A stretch of 64,000 bases of DNA. Source: an uncultured Bacteroidales bacterium. Lineage in GTDB: Bacteria > Bacteroidota > Bacteroidia > Bacteroidales > Bacteroidaceae. Below the pieces are notes generated by a model, which saw only the letters and a program-made list of their open reading frames with translations, made no database searches and was not told where the DNA came from. Positions 51,437 through 61,267 of the stretch are shown here, piece after piece (position 1 is the first letter of the stretch; each line of letters begins with the position of its first letter). The translations under genes were made by a program, and so were the position numbers. The stretch is from the NCBI GenBank assembly GCA_902782245.1, contig CACZMI010000002.1:62001-126000 (forward strand), written 5' to 3'.

Positions 51437-52339
51437 TTATCTCCACAAAGGCTCATTGTCCCATCCCTGTGGAAATCCCATAGCTCGGATATCAATATCA
51501 GGAAAACCATTAAGCAATGAGTCAATCTTGGCTTTCATGTCATTCTGTGGAGATAAGATGTCAACAAAATACTTGATGATGCAAAGATTAAAATAAATAC
51601 GTAAAGTATCAGTTGGAAGTGTAATCCATTGACCTGTCATTTTGTTTGGCAACATCGGTTTAATAGTGTTTTGCTTATTCCAAACACGTGCGTGATGACA
51701 ACAGGAATTTCTTGTTAGTGTAATGATAGTTAGCCACGATTCAAAAGGTGCTATTTGAAGACCAAACTTATTTGCAATTTGTTTCTTAACTCTAGCAGAT
51801 TTGATATTACTGAAAATGTTTGTAATAACTCCAAAAGGTAGTATCTCTGCCAACATCCAGGCGGGGGGATAAGTGTTCGAATATGTATGTTTGAAATGCA
51901 CTATAAAATCCTCACGAGACTTATGCATTTCAGAATCAATCAACTCTAATGTATGGTTGAACTTATTATTATCAATAAAGTAGTCTCCATTAGTTATCCA
52001 AAAAGAATCTCCTAACAATTCACAGCCGATATTGACAATTGCGCTCCTAACTGCAACCTCAATCTTTTCTATCTCGTTAAAGAGAATCAGACGTAACTTC
52101 TTGTCAAAACGATAAAGCATCATTACGTGACTGAAAGTTGTGTTGGGCTTATATTTATGTTCAGTCTTGGGAATCTGTAATAGAGGGAACATGTAAGCCG
52201 ATAGCCTATAGTACCCGATAAATTCCAAGTATCGCTCAGCCTTAACAGGGTCAGCAATATTTAATCCACGAGATTGTAAAAGAAGAATAAGATCGTGTGC
52301 ATTTGCAAACGGTTTTTGAAAAGGAATCTTGTTACTCAT
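51437..52339 (-). CDS. Abi_2/AbiF-type abortive infection protein (HEPN)
   Basis: 300 residues from the ATG at 52339; a longer frame would run through the structured leader. The Abi_2 family start is clear (ILLLQSRGLNI, then AERYLEFIGYYRLSAYMFPLL), and a RNSCCHHARVWN motif (Arg210, His215) fits the R-x4-6-H site of HEPN RNases. These proteins stop phage by damaging the host cell's RNA or translation. A compact RNA with a terminator stands between promoter and gene, as in RNA-antitoxin systems. Gene and leader are AT-rich beside a BREX-like operon. Confidence 0.88.
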   Translation of the reverse strand: MSNKIPFQKPFANAHDLILLLQSRGLNIADPVKAERYLEFIGYYRLSAYMFPLLQIPKTEHKYKPNTTFSHVMMLYRFDKKLRLILFNEIEKIEVAVRSAIVNIGCELLGDSFWITNGDYFIDNNKFNHTLELIDSEMHKSREDFIVHFKHTYSNTYPPAWMLAEILPFGVITNIFSNIKSARVKKQIANKFGLQIAPFESWLTIITLTRNSCCHHARVWNKQNTIKPMLPNKMTGQWITLPTDTLRIYFNLCIIKYFVDILSPQNDMKAKIDSLLNGFPDIDIRAMGFPQGWDNEPLWR

Positions 52340-52369
52340 AGTATAATTAGTATTAATGGTATTAACTGG

Positions 52370-52426
52370 TATAAAATAAAACGACCCGCACATTTGAGCA
52401 TCGTTGAGAGGCTTGGCGGGTTCTAG
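52370..52426 (-). ncRNA. Structured leader RNA of the Abi gene (abiF-RNA candidate)
   Basis: From a start near 52426 the transcript reads AACCCGCC, a 25-base loop with GCCTCTC and AACGATGCTC, then GTGCGGGT and CGTTTTATTTTAT. ACCCGC and GCGGGT close a stem followed by a terminator-like U tract, ending about 30 bases before the gene. A conserved abiF RNA motif has been reported upstream of abiF genes; I place this leader there by position and design, without having compared it to the model. Confidence 0.6.
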
Positions 52427-52431
52427 TAATG

Positions 52432-52439
52432 CAAAGGTA
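52432..52439 (-). promoter_or_regulatory. -7 box of the Abi leader RNA
   Basis: TACCTTTG on the minus strand, about 93 bases upstream of the Abi ATG, which leaves room for the small RNA and its terminator. Confidence 0.72.
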
Positions 52440-52573
52440 ACACCTATAATTGATTCCTGCAAATATTTTTCAAAAATCTTTAGGATTTAGAATGTAAAAA
52501 GGGAATTCTCTACAATCTAACATCATATTTGTACCATATGTAATAAGTCAATATCTATACAACCAACATATAA

Positions 52574-54526
52574 TTATTCTTTGCTTTCTATTAATCTCAT
52601 CCTTTCACGATCGGGGTCATCTGTGTATATTGCTTTGTATGTTTTAGCTTCACAATGTATAGTTAACTTGATTTTTTTGTTGCTGCTTTTTTTGATTATT
52701 GTCACAGTAGATGGAGCAAGGATGAGCAATGCGTTGGGAATAACAAATGTCTTATCATTTAGCACAAAGCCTTTATCGTAAGAAACTGTTGTAAAAGCAA
52801 CTATTTTTTCTTTGTTCTTTGCAACATTCAAATAATCGTCAGTAAAGTAATCTTCGGCTGTTATATCAACTCCATTTGGACTCTCTATATCTAAAGGCTC
52901 ATGTTTTAGATAGCTTACAATAATAAATGAATTTAGAAAAGCTTGATCATTATAATTGTGATAAGTGGTAAATGGAGTACCCGATATTAATTCTATCTGT
53001 TTGATGTTTTCATAAAAGGTTTTGAATTTGCCGTAGAGAGTACTGTACATCGCATCTTCTTTCTTTTTGACGAGTTTTCTATTAATAGGTTCATCCGACC
53101 ATTCATTAATATAAATATCTTCTCTTGAAAAGAAAGCACATAAAATGTCTATCCATTTTATAGCATCATTATTGTTCGTGTATACCTCATTGAATGTTAT
53201 TTTAGCTGATATGTTTAAACCAGAATTAATATCATCTAAGTTTTGCATCTCAGCTGTTAAATCTATCTTGTATATATTACATTCAAATGTAAAAGCACGC
53301 TTGCCTTTTCGTAAACTATAAGATTTTACATTTATTTGTTCCAAGAATGATCTTGCAGGAATTCTCAATGTCAATGTTGTCGATTTAACCACAGGGGCCA
53401 ACATTACAGATTGTACTTTGTCCTTAATAAGGATGTCATTAACTCTTAGTGAAAAATCTACTAAATCTTCGTTGGAAATCTTTAATAATGGTATGGTGGG
53501 GAATGGGGAGTTTTTGATAATAACACCATATTTTTCAAAATCCATGCTATCAATGATCTCTTTATATTTTTTAGATATTGTCAAATTAATATCATGTTTT
53601 AATTCCTTTCCATCTTTAGATTTATACTGGACAATTTTGTTTTCTTTTTCAGCCTGAATGGCAACTGTAGGTTCTATATCATGTAAATTGCAGAATCTTG
53701 TAAAAGTTTCAGTGCTTATTTTGTGGTTTTTGAAATCACTCCATATGTTATTCCTCAATTCTTGTGTTAGTTCTGTGAGAAACTCTGCTGCAGTAGCATC
53801 ATGGTATTGAACTTTCATGGAACGTAGAACACCTATTTTGTGCTCATTAAACCCTGGGGCAATAAGAAACATGTCCTTTTGATTTTTGTTAATGGTTTTG
53901 GAAATGTTTCTTATGATGTCCATTATGTTATCATCCTCCAATCCGTAACCAATAAACAAAATGTGTTCTTTCAGGAAAGTGCTCTTAACCTCATTCCACA
54001 TTAATTGATTTTGATTGTGTCTAAAATAGTTGTCATAATCTTTTGAGGTAATAACAACATAATCCTGATTGATAAAGTCCCCATGAATTTTAAAGATGCT
54101 TACGGGCGTTTTCTTGTCTAAATATGCACAGTCGGCATCTTTTCTAATAACTTGGCAATAATGTTTTTCATATGAATCTTCTAGCAGTGTATCGTAGTTT
54201 GTTGTGAATATCTTATGGAAATGGGGTATTTTAGCTAGTGCTTGATGATCCTCCAGATTAGTAATAGGGAAATCAAACTTTTTTTTCAATAGTTCTATTA
54301 GACTGTTTCTGCTTCCACTACAGATTTCTTCAACGAAATAATTTGTTATTTCGGAAAGCTTATCAGATTTGTGTTCCTGTCGTTGCAGATCATTGTCTAT
54401 TTGAGATATAATGGCTTTGCATAGCTCATTTGAAGAAGGTGCACCTGCTTTTAGAGAGAATCCGGAACCAATGAAAAGTGAAACCTTTTCTTCTCTAATT
54501 AGTTTTATTAGACGCTCAAACTTCAT
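52574..54526 (-). CDS. SIR2-domain defence protein
   Basis: 650 residues from the ATG at 54526, behind a GGAG ribosome site; a TTG three codons earlier is less likely. N-terminal SIR2 domain (about 1-260): FIGSGFSLKAGAP NAD-binding loop, FTTNYDTLLEDSY, FKIHGD and FIGYGLEDDNIMDII. The C-terminal 390 residues are strand-rich and unrecognised; they may sense the phage or bind a partner. SIR2 proteins in defence systems degrade NAD+ and stop cell growth. It follows the 940-residue gene by 47 bases, and may be part of the BREX-like operon. Confidence 0.88.
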   Translation of the reverse strand: MKFERLIKLIREEKVSLFIGSGFSLKAGAPSSNELCKAIISQIDNDLQRQEHKSDKLSEITNYFVEEICSGSRNSLIELLKKKFDFPITNLEDHQALAKIPHFHKIFTTNYDTLLEDSYEKHYCQVIRKDADCAYLDKKTPVSIFKIHGDFINQDYVVITSKDYDNYFRHNQNQLMWNEVKSTFLKEHILFIGYGLEDDNIMDIIRNISKTINKNQKDMFLIAPGFNEHKIGVLRSMKVQYHDATAAEFLTELTQELRNNIWSDFKNHKISTETFTRFCNLHDIEPTVAIQAEKENKIVQYKSKDGKELKHDINLTISKKYKEIIDSMDFEKYGVIIKNSPFPTIPLLKISNEDLVDFSLRVNDILIKDKVQSVMLAPVVKSTTLTLRIPARSFLEQINVKSYSLRKGKRAFTFECNIYKIDLTAEMQNLDDINSGLNISAKITFNEVYTNNNDAIKWIDILCAFFSREDIYINEWSDEPINRKLVKKKEDAMYSTLYGKFKTFYENIKQIELISGTPFTTYHNYNDQAFLNSFIIVSYLKHEPLDIESPNGVDITAEDYFTDDYLNVAKNKEKIVAFTTVSYDKGFVLNDKTFVIPNALLILAPSTVTIIKKSSNKKIKLTIHCEAKTYKAIYTDDPDRERMRLIESKE

Positions 54527-54573
54527 ATTCTCCAATTACTTATCAATATTTTTAAATAATCATCATTAGAATG

Positions 54574-57396
54574 TTATGACATGCGTTCAACAATTTTCAC
54601 AAGGAAAGAAAATGATGTAGCGTGGGCGGGTTCAAGTGCACCGGCGTCGTAGAGAGCTTTATTCTCTTCGTACCATGCGTATTCTTTGGAGCTGGGATAC
54701 GGTAGAGATTCGTTATCGGTGATGTATTTTACAAAGCGCTCAAGGCGCTCTTCCCAGGATACGCGCTCTTTTTTTGTTTTTAAAGAACCGTATTCTGTAT
54801 CGATACGTTCTATTTCGGCTGTTTCATCAGGGGTAAGAAGTCCTTTCTTAATATTGGCTTTTGATACATTGAAGAAACGAAAAAGACGGGCCTCTTCACT
54901 CTCAACGCCTGAGCTGTAAGGGAATCGCCCATACTGTTTGATGAAATTCTCCAAGTGTTCAATACTGTCCATAAAAGAGCGGCGACCCTGACGTTTTTCC
55001 TGCAGGGTATATTCCTCGCCATATTCATATTCTGACAAGCCTATATATGTTATGTCTCCTTTATAGTACACAGAGAAACGATTGTTAGACTCAGCCCAAA
55101 GGTTAGCCTTAACGCTGCTTTCCTTTACGTCAGAACGGAATTTTGAGATATAGTCACATATATCAGTAAGGGGTGCAATTGGCTGAATGAGGCTATTTAG
55201 GTATTCCTCGGCAAGGTCACGGATTGTACCACCACGTTTTTCAGTGTAGTTCCACTCAACAAGAGTATATGTGCTTGTACGACTAACCGCAATTATATTA
55301 CTGTTGCGTAAAGCATTGGAGCCAATCTTTGAAGGAGGCTGTTCAAGGTCTGGATAGCGCTCATTCAGAACTGCGCTAATCTCCTCTGCCGTCATTGGAC
55401 GATTAAATTCACGTAGTATATCTTCTATCAGGTATGGAATTGTTTTACGTGTGTTAGCAGGGAAGTATAACTGGCTGTTGATTATATTGTCAGGATACCC
55501 TTTTTGTAGTATTTGCCTACATTCTTTGACTATGGCATAAAAATCATCGGTAGGTATATCTGTTTTAATTTGGCTGCGGATATAAGTTTCAAGGTCATCA
55601 CGATAAGGAGCGAATCGCTTTTCATGATACATTTCATCTATTGAATCAATGAATTCCCTGAAATTGAAGATGTTGGCAAGATGTTTGGGCACTAGATAAA
55701 GAGATGTCGTACCCGATGATTGAAACAATGCCTTACGTGGATCACCAATTAGTTCCATATCCGGAGTGAGAAATGGTATGCAGATAGTTATAAATTCGTT
55801 GCTATAATCAACTCCTTCTTCTTCACGAATGCGATTATAGTCATAGTCTGTCTGCACCTCATATCGATATCCACCCAAATATTCAGTATCTGTGAAAATG
55901 CTTGGGAACTTTGTTGCCATCATGAAGCATTCTTCTCGCAACTGCCGAACTCTCTCTCTGGATACGCCAAGAGAAGTGGCGGTGTAACTCAAGTTTTCTA
56001 CTGGTTTACCATATACGCTGTTTAGTGAGCACCGGAAAATATCCTTCTGGCGCTCATTAGCCCAATTATCTATGAAACAAGAGAGGGTGGCAAATGCAGG
56101 GAAATGACCACATTTCTTTATGATGGTCAATATATTGTTACACTGGCTTGCATTTAATCCTAATTTTATGAGATTAGGAGCATGGACCATTTCTGGATGT
56201 GAATCAACATCGATAGAGACAATTCTATCAATATAATTCAATATGCGTTTCAATAAATCGTATAGCTCCTGTGATTTTTTGTAATTGAGTCCTTGGAATT
56301 TAACTGTCTCCCGTTTAAGACTGATAACCTTCATGTAGAAAACCACTACAGAACTATCACAGGACCTCCATAATGATTCAAAAGCATGAATTACCCTTAT
56401 ATTCTCGTCTTTTAGTTTGTCTTTTATGAATGATGCAGCGAGATCTGCTTTTTCTCTGAACTCAAAAACTGTACGAGCGCCAGAATGGATGGCAATTTGC
56501 CTAAGCATGTTACACATACTAATGACTTCTCTGGTTTGTACGCCACCAATTCCTAACGCTTTCCTGGCTCCGGCAGAATCCATTTGCAACACCATATCAA
56601 AAAACTGCCTCTCGGTCATTTGGCTGCAAAGGGTGTTGATCTGGGCTGCGGAATTTGGAAACTCATTAACGACTATGTTATCGTATATGTAGCTCAAGAA
56701 AGGTATATCTTGGTTTGTAACTACATATTTTTCTATCTCCTGGGTATCGGAGGTAGATGGTTCTTCGTTTATAGGAATTGTTTCAGTACTTTCTGTTGGA
56801 GCTGGCTCTATTTCTTGAATGATCGTATCTGATGGACGTGAAATGACAAAGTCGGTACCATTAGGGTCAGATAAGAAAGGATTCAAAGAAACCTTGATGT
56901 CTCCCATATAGTCATGAATCTTGTCATACAATAAGCGTGAAGCTTCCAAGTTCAGACCGTCGTACTTTACATGTTTTGAATCAGTTAATAAATAGCGATA
57001 ATACAATACTTTTACTGACCTAAGACAGCGGTCTCTCCAATAATGGCTGAAGGCATTTTGGAACCGCGTGTTTTCAGTTGATATGCTTTGGAATAATTTG
57101 GTAGATTGAGTTGACAATTCTTCTTGATGAACGAAAACCAGGTATGCATAATCATCAATAATTATTTTTTTGTATGATTTGAGAAAGTATTCAGTACTGT
57201 CGACTATCAACTTACCTCTTCTATAAGCCTGGCCAATGAATCTATCTGTTGAACTCAATAAATCAGAGAAGAATAGAATATCATTATTATACTGTTTACG
57301 CACCTCATTGATAAACCCCGAGGAACGTAACCCTGAAAATTTTGCGAGAACTGTATAAACGTCCTTGCGGAATTCATATTCTTCTGCCCTATACAT
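54574..57396 (-). CDS. 940-residue BREX-linked protein with sigma-like HTH and tandem repeats
   Basis: No named family. Visible parts: an internal duplication (about 118-168 and 341-391; KYDGLNLEASRLLYDKI against KFQGLNYKKSQELYDLL), an acidic Pro/Thr/Glu linker (190-225), a short helix-hairpin-like region (MDSAGARKALGIGGVQTREVI), a sigma-70 region 4-like helix-turn-helix at about 470-495 (TATSLGVSRERVRQLREEC), a winged-helix-like segment (about 660-735), and two C-terminal copies of a helicase-associated-type repeat (FIKQYGRFPYSSG and YITDNESLPYPSS). It starts five bases after brxL, so it belongs to the operon. A DNA-binding regulator or targeting factor is the best guess. Confidence 0.8.
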   Translation of the reverse strand: MYRAEEYEFRKDVYTVLAKFSGLRSSGFINEVRKQYNNDILFFSDLLSSTDRFIGQAYRRGKLIVDSTEYFLKSYKKIIIDDYAYLVFVHQEELSTQSTKLFQSISTENTRFQNAFSHYWRDRCLRSVKVLYYRYLLTDSKHVKYDGLNLEASRLLYDKIHDYMGDIKVSLNPFLSDPNGTDFVISRPSDTIIQEIEPAPTESTETIPINEEPSTSDTQEIEKYVVTNQDIPFLSYIYDNIVVNEFPNSAAQINTLCSQMTERQFFDMVLQMDSAGARKALGIGGVQTREVISMCNMLRQIAIHSGARTVFEFREKADLAASFIKDKLKDENIRVIHAFESLWRSCDSSVVVFYMKVISLKRETVKFQGLNYKKSQELYDLLKRILNYIDRIVSIDVDSHPEMVHAPNLIKLGLNASQCNNILTIIKKCGHFPAFATLSCFIDNWANERQKDIFRCSLNSVYGKPVENLSYTATSLGVSRERVRQLREECFMMATKFPSIFTDTEYLGGYRYEVQTDYDYNRIREEEGVDYSNEFITICIPFLTPDMELIGDPRKALFQSSGTTSLYLVPKHLANIFNFREFIDSIDEMYHEKRFAPYRDDLETYIRSQIKTDIPTDDFYAIVKECRQILQKGYPDNIINSQLYFPANTRKTIPYLIEDILREFNRPMTAEEISAVLNERYPDLEQPPSKIGSNALRNSNIIAVSRTSTYTLVEWNYTEKRGGTIRDLAEEYLNSLIQPIAPLTDICDYISKFRSDVKESSVKANLWAESNNRFSVYYKGDITYIGLSEYEYGEEYTLQEKRQGRRSFMDSIEHLENFIKQYGRFPYSSGVESEEARLFRFFNVSKANIKKGLLTPDETAEIERIDTEYGSLKTKKERVSWEERLERFVKYITDNESLPYPSSKEYAWYEENKALYDAGALEPAHATSFSFLVKIVERMS

Positions 57397-57401
57397 AAGT
57401 C

Positions 57402-58835
57402 TTAGATTTTTACGCGGATGTCTGGCATCGGCTGTGAGAATGAACTTTCGTTATCAATATTAGCGCACTGTTGACGTACTTGGTCACGACGATGGATAGC
57501 TGGCTGTAGACAGTAACGGTCAAATTCCATCTTGTCCAACTGATCAACTGAAGTGATGTGCGGGAAGAGTAGTTTGCAGTATGCGGTGGCTATACGGCGA
57601 ACTGCGTTCAGGTGACGAGTATCTGCTTTCTTGGGCACGTCAATGGAATTGTTTACCAATTCTGCATATTCAGGTGCTACACGTAGTTTGTGCATTACCT
57701 CGGAGAAGAACTCAACATTTATGGTCCAGTCACGAAGAATCATATCGTTGTTCATACGGGGTAATAACCAACCTTCAATGAAACCATGGAAACGGTCAAG
57801 CAATGCAGATTCGTGAAATACTCCTGGCAGTTCATCAAAATAACGGTCGCTACGAGGGAAGCCCTCAGAGGTGAGTTCAATATTACCCAGGAGCATTAGG
57901 CCACACTCTGACATAAACTCGTAATTATCGACTGTAGCCTTACCATATTCAAGATATCCCTTCAAAATTGCACGCATTTCAAGGGGGTCAGTAAATGTTA
58001 TGCTCTGTATTTCATCAAAAGAAACCAGATCATGGTCGTGCATAATGCCCGGTGTCCGACGAGATTTGTCAAAGAATAGTTTAGCACGTGATACAGCACC
58101 GCCACTAACTAGCCATGAGTATTTACTGAGATTGCCAAATACATAGGACTTGCCGGTTCCTTTTGGGGCAAGTTCAACCATATTAAGACGTGGCTCAATA
58201 AATGGCAGTAGGCGGGTAATGAATTCTAACTTTTGGGTTAGGCTCTTGAATGAGGCCGGATTGTACTCCATTGCTGAAATAATGACGTCAATCCACTCCT
58301 CTGTAGTGAATTCTGAACGGAACTTGCGGTATAAGTTGAGGTCCAGTTTCTGCAAAGGTTTAAAAGGCTTGAAATCAACCATTTCAACATGACCAGCACT
58401 ACTTTCATCTGGTGGTAAATACACTACCTTCAATAGTCCCCATTTTTCACCGTCAATCAAGTCTGCTGGGTATTTCTCAATTAAATAAGGAGGTATAAGC
58501 GTTTCGTTCGGCTTGATTCCCATGTCTGGAATTTGGAACTGAACTTTGTTGGCAATAAGATTGGTGGTTACAATGAAGCGCGTTAAGAGCGTTAGCGTCT
58601 CACCGTTGCGGAGACGTGCTTTTACTGCATTGTTGTTACTGGGTATATGCTCATCCAGATAACGAGCAAGCTCTGATTTACGTAGAGTACCATCTGAATT
58701 GGCGTACTGTGAAATCAAGAAGTCCTTTACGAATGAGGGTAGATTTCTGCCAAGGAATACGTCATAGTTCTGAGGATTTTTCAGAATGGCGGCAGAACCG
58801 AATACAGTTCTGATTTTGTTTCCTAATACACTCAT
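57402..58835 (-). CDS. brxL: BrxL-type AAA+ protein, short form without Lon protease domain
   Basis: 477 residues. Walker A APKGTGKS (223-230) and Walker B-like DLVSFDEIQ (269-277) with an N-terminal region typical of BrxL. The long form has a C-terminal Lon-like protease of about 200 residues that is absent here; the length matches the short BrxL group (TIGR02688). BrxL is a DNA-binding ring ATPase needed for BREX defence. It lies two bases after pglZ and five before the 940-residue gene. Confidence 0.9.
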   Translation of the reverse strand: MSVLGNKIRTVFGSAAILKNPQNYDVFLGRNLPSFVKDFLISQYANSDGTLRKSELARYLDEHIPSNNNAVKARLRNGETLTLLTRFIVTTNLIANKVQFQIPDMGIKPNETLIPPYLIEKYPADLIDGEKWGLLKVVYLPPDESSAGHVEMVDFKPFKPLQKLDLNLYRKFRSEFTTEEWIDVIISAMEYNPASFKSLTQKLEFITRLLPFIEPRLNMVELAPKGTGKSYVFGNLSKYSWLVSGGAVSRAKLFFDKSRRTPGIMHDHDLVSFDEIQSITFTDPLEMRAILKGYLEYGKATVDNYEFMSECGLMLLGNIELTSEGFPRSDRYFDELPGVFHESALLDRFHGFIEGWLLPRMNNDMILRDWTINVEFFSEVMHKLRVAPEYAELVNNSIDVPKKADTRHLNAVRRIATAYCKLLFPHITSVDQLDKMEFDRYCLQPAIHRRDQVRQQCANIDNESSFSQPMPDIRVKI

Positions 58836-58837
58836 GG

Positions 58838-61264
58838 CTAAAAGTCTAAGAAGTTATTTCCACCGAAACCGGTGCCTATTATTTTAATTATCTCATTAAA
58901 TGAGGTTCCGCCAGGAATGGTAAATTCAGCCTTGTAATCACCTTCACAAAGACCATCCACTACAGCAGACCACCTACTACCACTGCGGGTCATATCATAT
59001 TCCTTATCCTTTATGTGAAGTTTTACAGCCTTAGGCTGAGGCATTACGTTGACTGTTATAGTCGGTGTTGTAACCTCAATCTCTTTGGTTATTAACTCAT
59101 ATTTATATTGGGTAAGGTCTTTCTTATTGTTAGTAATTATAATGTATGGGACAAGAACCTCTTCAGGCGTACAGCCACCATGAACTTCATGGACTGGTTT
59201 CCTGCCAAGAGAGGAGTGAGTAAGGGCAACTTTATATCTTTCTCCGTCATTTTCATTTACATGAACAACGTAGTCAGAATCATGGTAGAGTTTACCGTCT
59301 GCGGATACTTTGATATATCGGCCGTCATGTTCAACCTTTGCATCATATTTCTTTGATTCGGCAAAACGTGAAAGACAGCTCAAGCCATGATCCGAAACGA
59401 TTGCTAGGGTGTGCTCTCCGTGCGAATTGCTAAAGATAATCTCCAATATTTTTCTTTGAAGCACATCCAATTCCCTGACTAGTGTTGCATTTTTCTTATA
59501 TCCGGCACTATCATGCGCAATGGCATCCAAATCACCAATCCTAACAGATTCAAATCTATTTTGAGCTGTAGCAGATGGTATAGTGCATCTTGTAACCTCT
59601 GAATATGCAATGCGATATCCAAGAGTATTCTGTTCGATTAGGGCGAGCAAAAATGGTAGAAATTCGGCGCCAAGTGCGTCGATCCAGTATATTTTGTCTG
59701 GGTGAAGTGAATCAGAAGAAATATGCTGCGACAGCCGGTTATGTGACTCTTCAAATGAATGGTACCAAGCGTAGAAAGAATCTTCATCATGATTCTTGGT
59801 CGATATCACTGATTTGATGTCATCTGATAATTCATCTTTGAGTTTAGCCTCACGATATGCGGTTAGGTATTCCAAATACCAGGTGTCATCTTTTGAAACT
59901 GAAGGATATTGTTCAGAAAGATACATGGCCAAGTCGGGATATTTTTGGGCGACTTTGTTGATGGTAAGTCCAGTGTTTTCCCTATCGGCATACCATGCGG
60001 TGAGAAGTATCCTTTCAAACTCAAAAATGCCAGTAGTTAGTTCTATGGCTAGCTGAGTATCATTTTGGTCGATTTCAGTAATATGGCCTTTGATGTAGTC
60101 AACTGTGCCATTATCGGTGAATTCATGAATGATATTCATAGAATTCTTAAATAACCATTCGCGCTCTGGTGCGTATAGCCTCTGTATTGATGGCTCGCTG
60201 AAGTAAAAGATGCGGTCGGCTATTCTGGATGGCAGTTCATTGTAACCGCTGTATTGTTTTATTTCCTCAAAACAGATCTTAAGATATGGATACTTATCTG
60301 CAGCTGTTGATGACAGGAAAAAGTTCTTTATGAGCCAATGGTCATAATCTGTTGTTTCAGACTGTACCCAACGAAACAAAAGGTCTCCGGGTTTTACCTC
60401 TTGGAAATTGAGGCGTGATGATACAAATGCCGAGAAACTGAATGCAGTAGGACCTTCTTTTAATATATCTGACAGCAGCATCTTCCAGTAGTTCTCTTCA
60501 GCCTCATCGTAAGCAAAATCAATGTCAATACCTAAAAAAGCAACAATATACTGATATGCGTTCTTGATATGCTCAAATGTGAAAATATTATCGGGATTGG
60601 AGTATTTTTCGCGATTCCGAACGGGACTAGATGAGCATATAATTTGTGTTTGTGGTGCTTGGACCTTCCAGAATCTGAGCCAGTCATATAAGGTGGGCAG
60701 ATTAATAATCTTGTCTTTCTTAGCAAAAGCAATAGTATCGTTTTTAATGTCTGTCAGATACACTTTAGTTTTGTGTTCCTCTGTAAGATAAGCCCAAACA
60801 GGTGCACTTTCATCAATGCGTGCAAAACTGTTTAAAAAATCGCTGAAACGGTTTTGAAGGCCTATAAGAGGAATGTAAACACGCCTCATCGGGAGATCCA
60901 TATTATCAGCAATCATGATTTCGTTGAAAAAACCGCGGAAATCATTCTCCTTATAAAAACGGACCAATTCAGAGAATGGGGTGACAAGTGTATTTACTCT
61001 ACAGCTCTTAACGGCTTTGCATAGCTCGTCAGTGGTTATCCAGCGATCATGCTCGTCTTCAATTATACTCTCCAAGTTTAGTGATTGTACGCCAAGATGA
61101 GCCAATTCTTGTGCCAACTTGGTGAATACATCAAAATTATTGAGCATGATATAACGAACAGGGTAGCGACAACGAGTGGTTTCGCCATCCGTCATATCGC
61201 GCTTGATTTCATCAATCAAATCATCGTAGGTTTCAAATTGAATTATTTTCTCTGATGCGTCCAT
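58838..61264 (-). CDS. pglZ: PglZ-domain alkaline-phosphatase-like BREX protein
   Basis: 808 residues. A helical N-terminal half (1-500) is followed by the PglZ domain of the alkaline phosphatase superfamily (about 520-700): YWIDALGAEF (Asp529), IVSDHGLSCL (Asp-His 625-626) and THSSLG (His683) supply metal-binding and catalytic residues. The last 100 residues form a beta-rich domain. PglZ is the hallmark of BREX and Pgl systems. It starts three bases after the ATPase gene ends. In BREX the protein needs the metal site; its substrate is not known. Confidence 0.93.
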   Translation of the reverse strand: MDASEKIIQFETYDDLIDEIKRDMTDGETTRCRYPVRYIMLNNFDVFTKLAQELAHLGVQSLNLESIIEDEHDRWITTDELCKAVKSCRVNTLVTPFSELVRFYKENDFRGFFNEIMIADNMDLPMRRVYIPLIGLQNRFSDFLNSFARIDESAPVWAYLTEEHKTKVYLTDIKNDTIAFAKKDKIINLPTLYDWLRFWKVQAPQTQIICSSSPVRNREKYSNPDNIFTFEHIKNAYQYIVAFLGIDIDFAYDEAEENYWKMLLSDILKEGPTAFSFSAFVSSRLNFQEVKPGDLLFRWVQSETTDYDHWLIKNFFLSSTAADKYPYLKICFEEIKQYSGYNELPSRIADRIFYFSEPSIQRLYAPEREWLFKNSMNIIHEFTDNGTVDYIKGHITEIDQNDTQLAIELTTGIFEFERILLTAWYADRENTGLTINKVAQKYPDLAMYLSEQYPSVSKDDTWYLEYLTAYREAKLKDELSDDIKSVISTKNHDEDSFYAWYHSFEESHNRLSQHISSDSLHPDKIYWIDALGAEFLPFLLALIEQNTLGYRIAYSEVTRCTIPSATAQNRFESVRIGDLDAIAHDSAGYKKNATLVRELDVLQRKILEIIFSNSHGEHTLAIVSDHGLSCLSRFAESKKYDAKVEHDGRYIKVSADGKLYHDSDYVVHVNENDGERYKVALTHSSLGRKPVHEVHGGCTPEEVLVPYIIITNNKKDLTQYKYELITKEIEVTTPTITVNVMPQPKAVKLHIKDKEYDMTRSGSRWSAVVDGLCEGDYKAEFTIPGGTSFNEIIKIIGTGFGGNNFLDF

Positions 61265-61267
61265 AAC

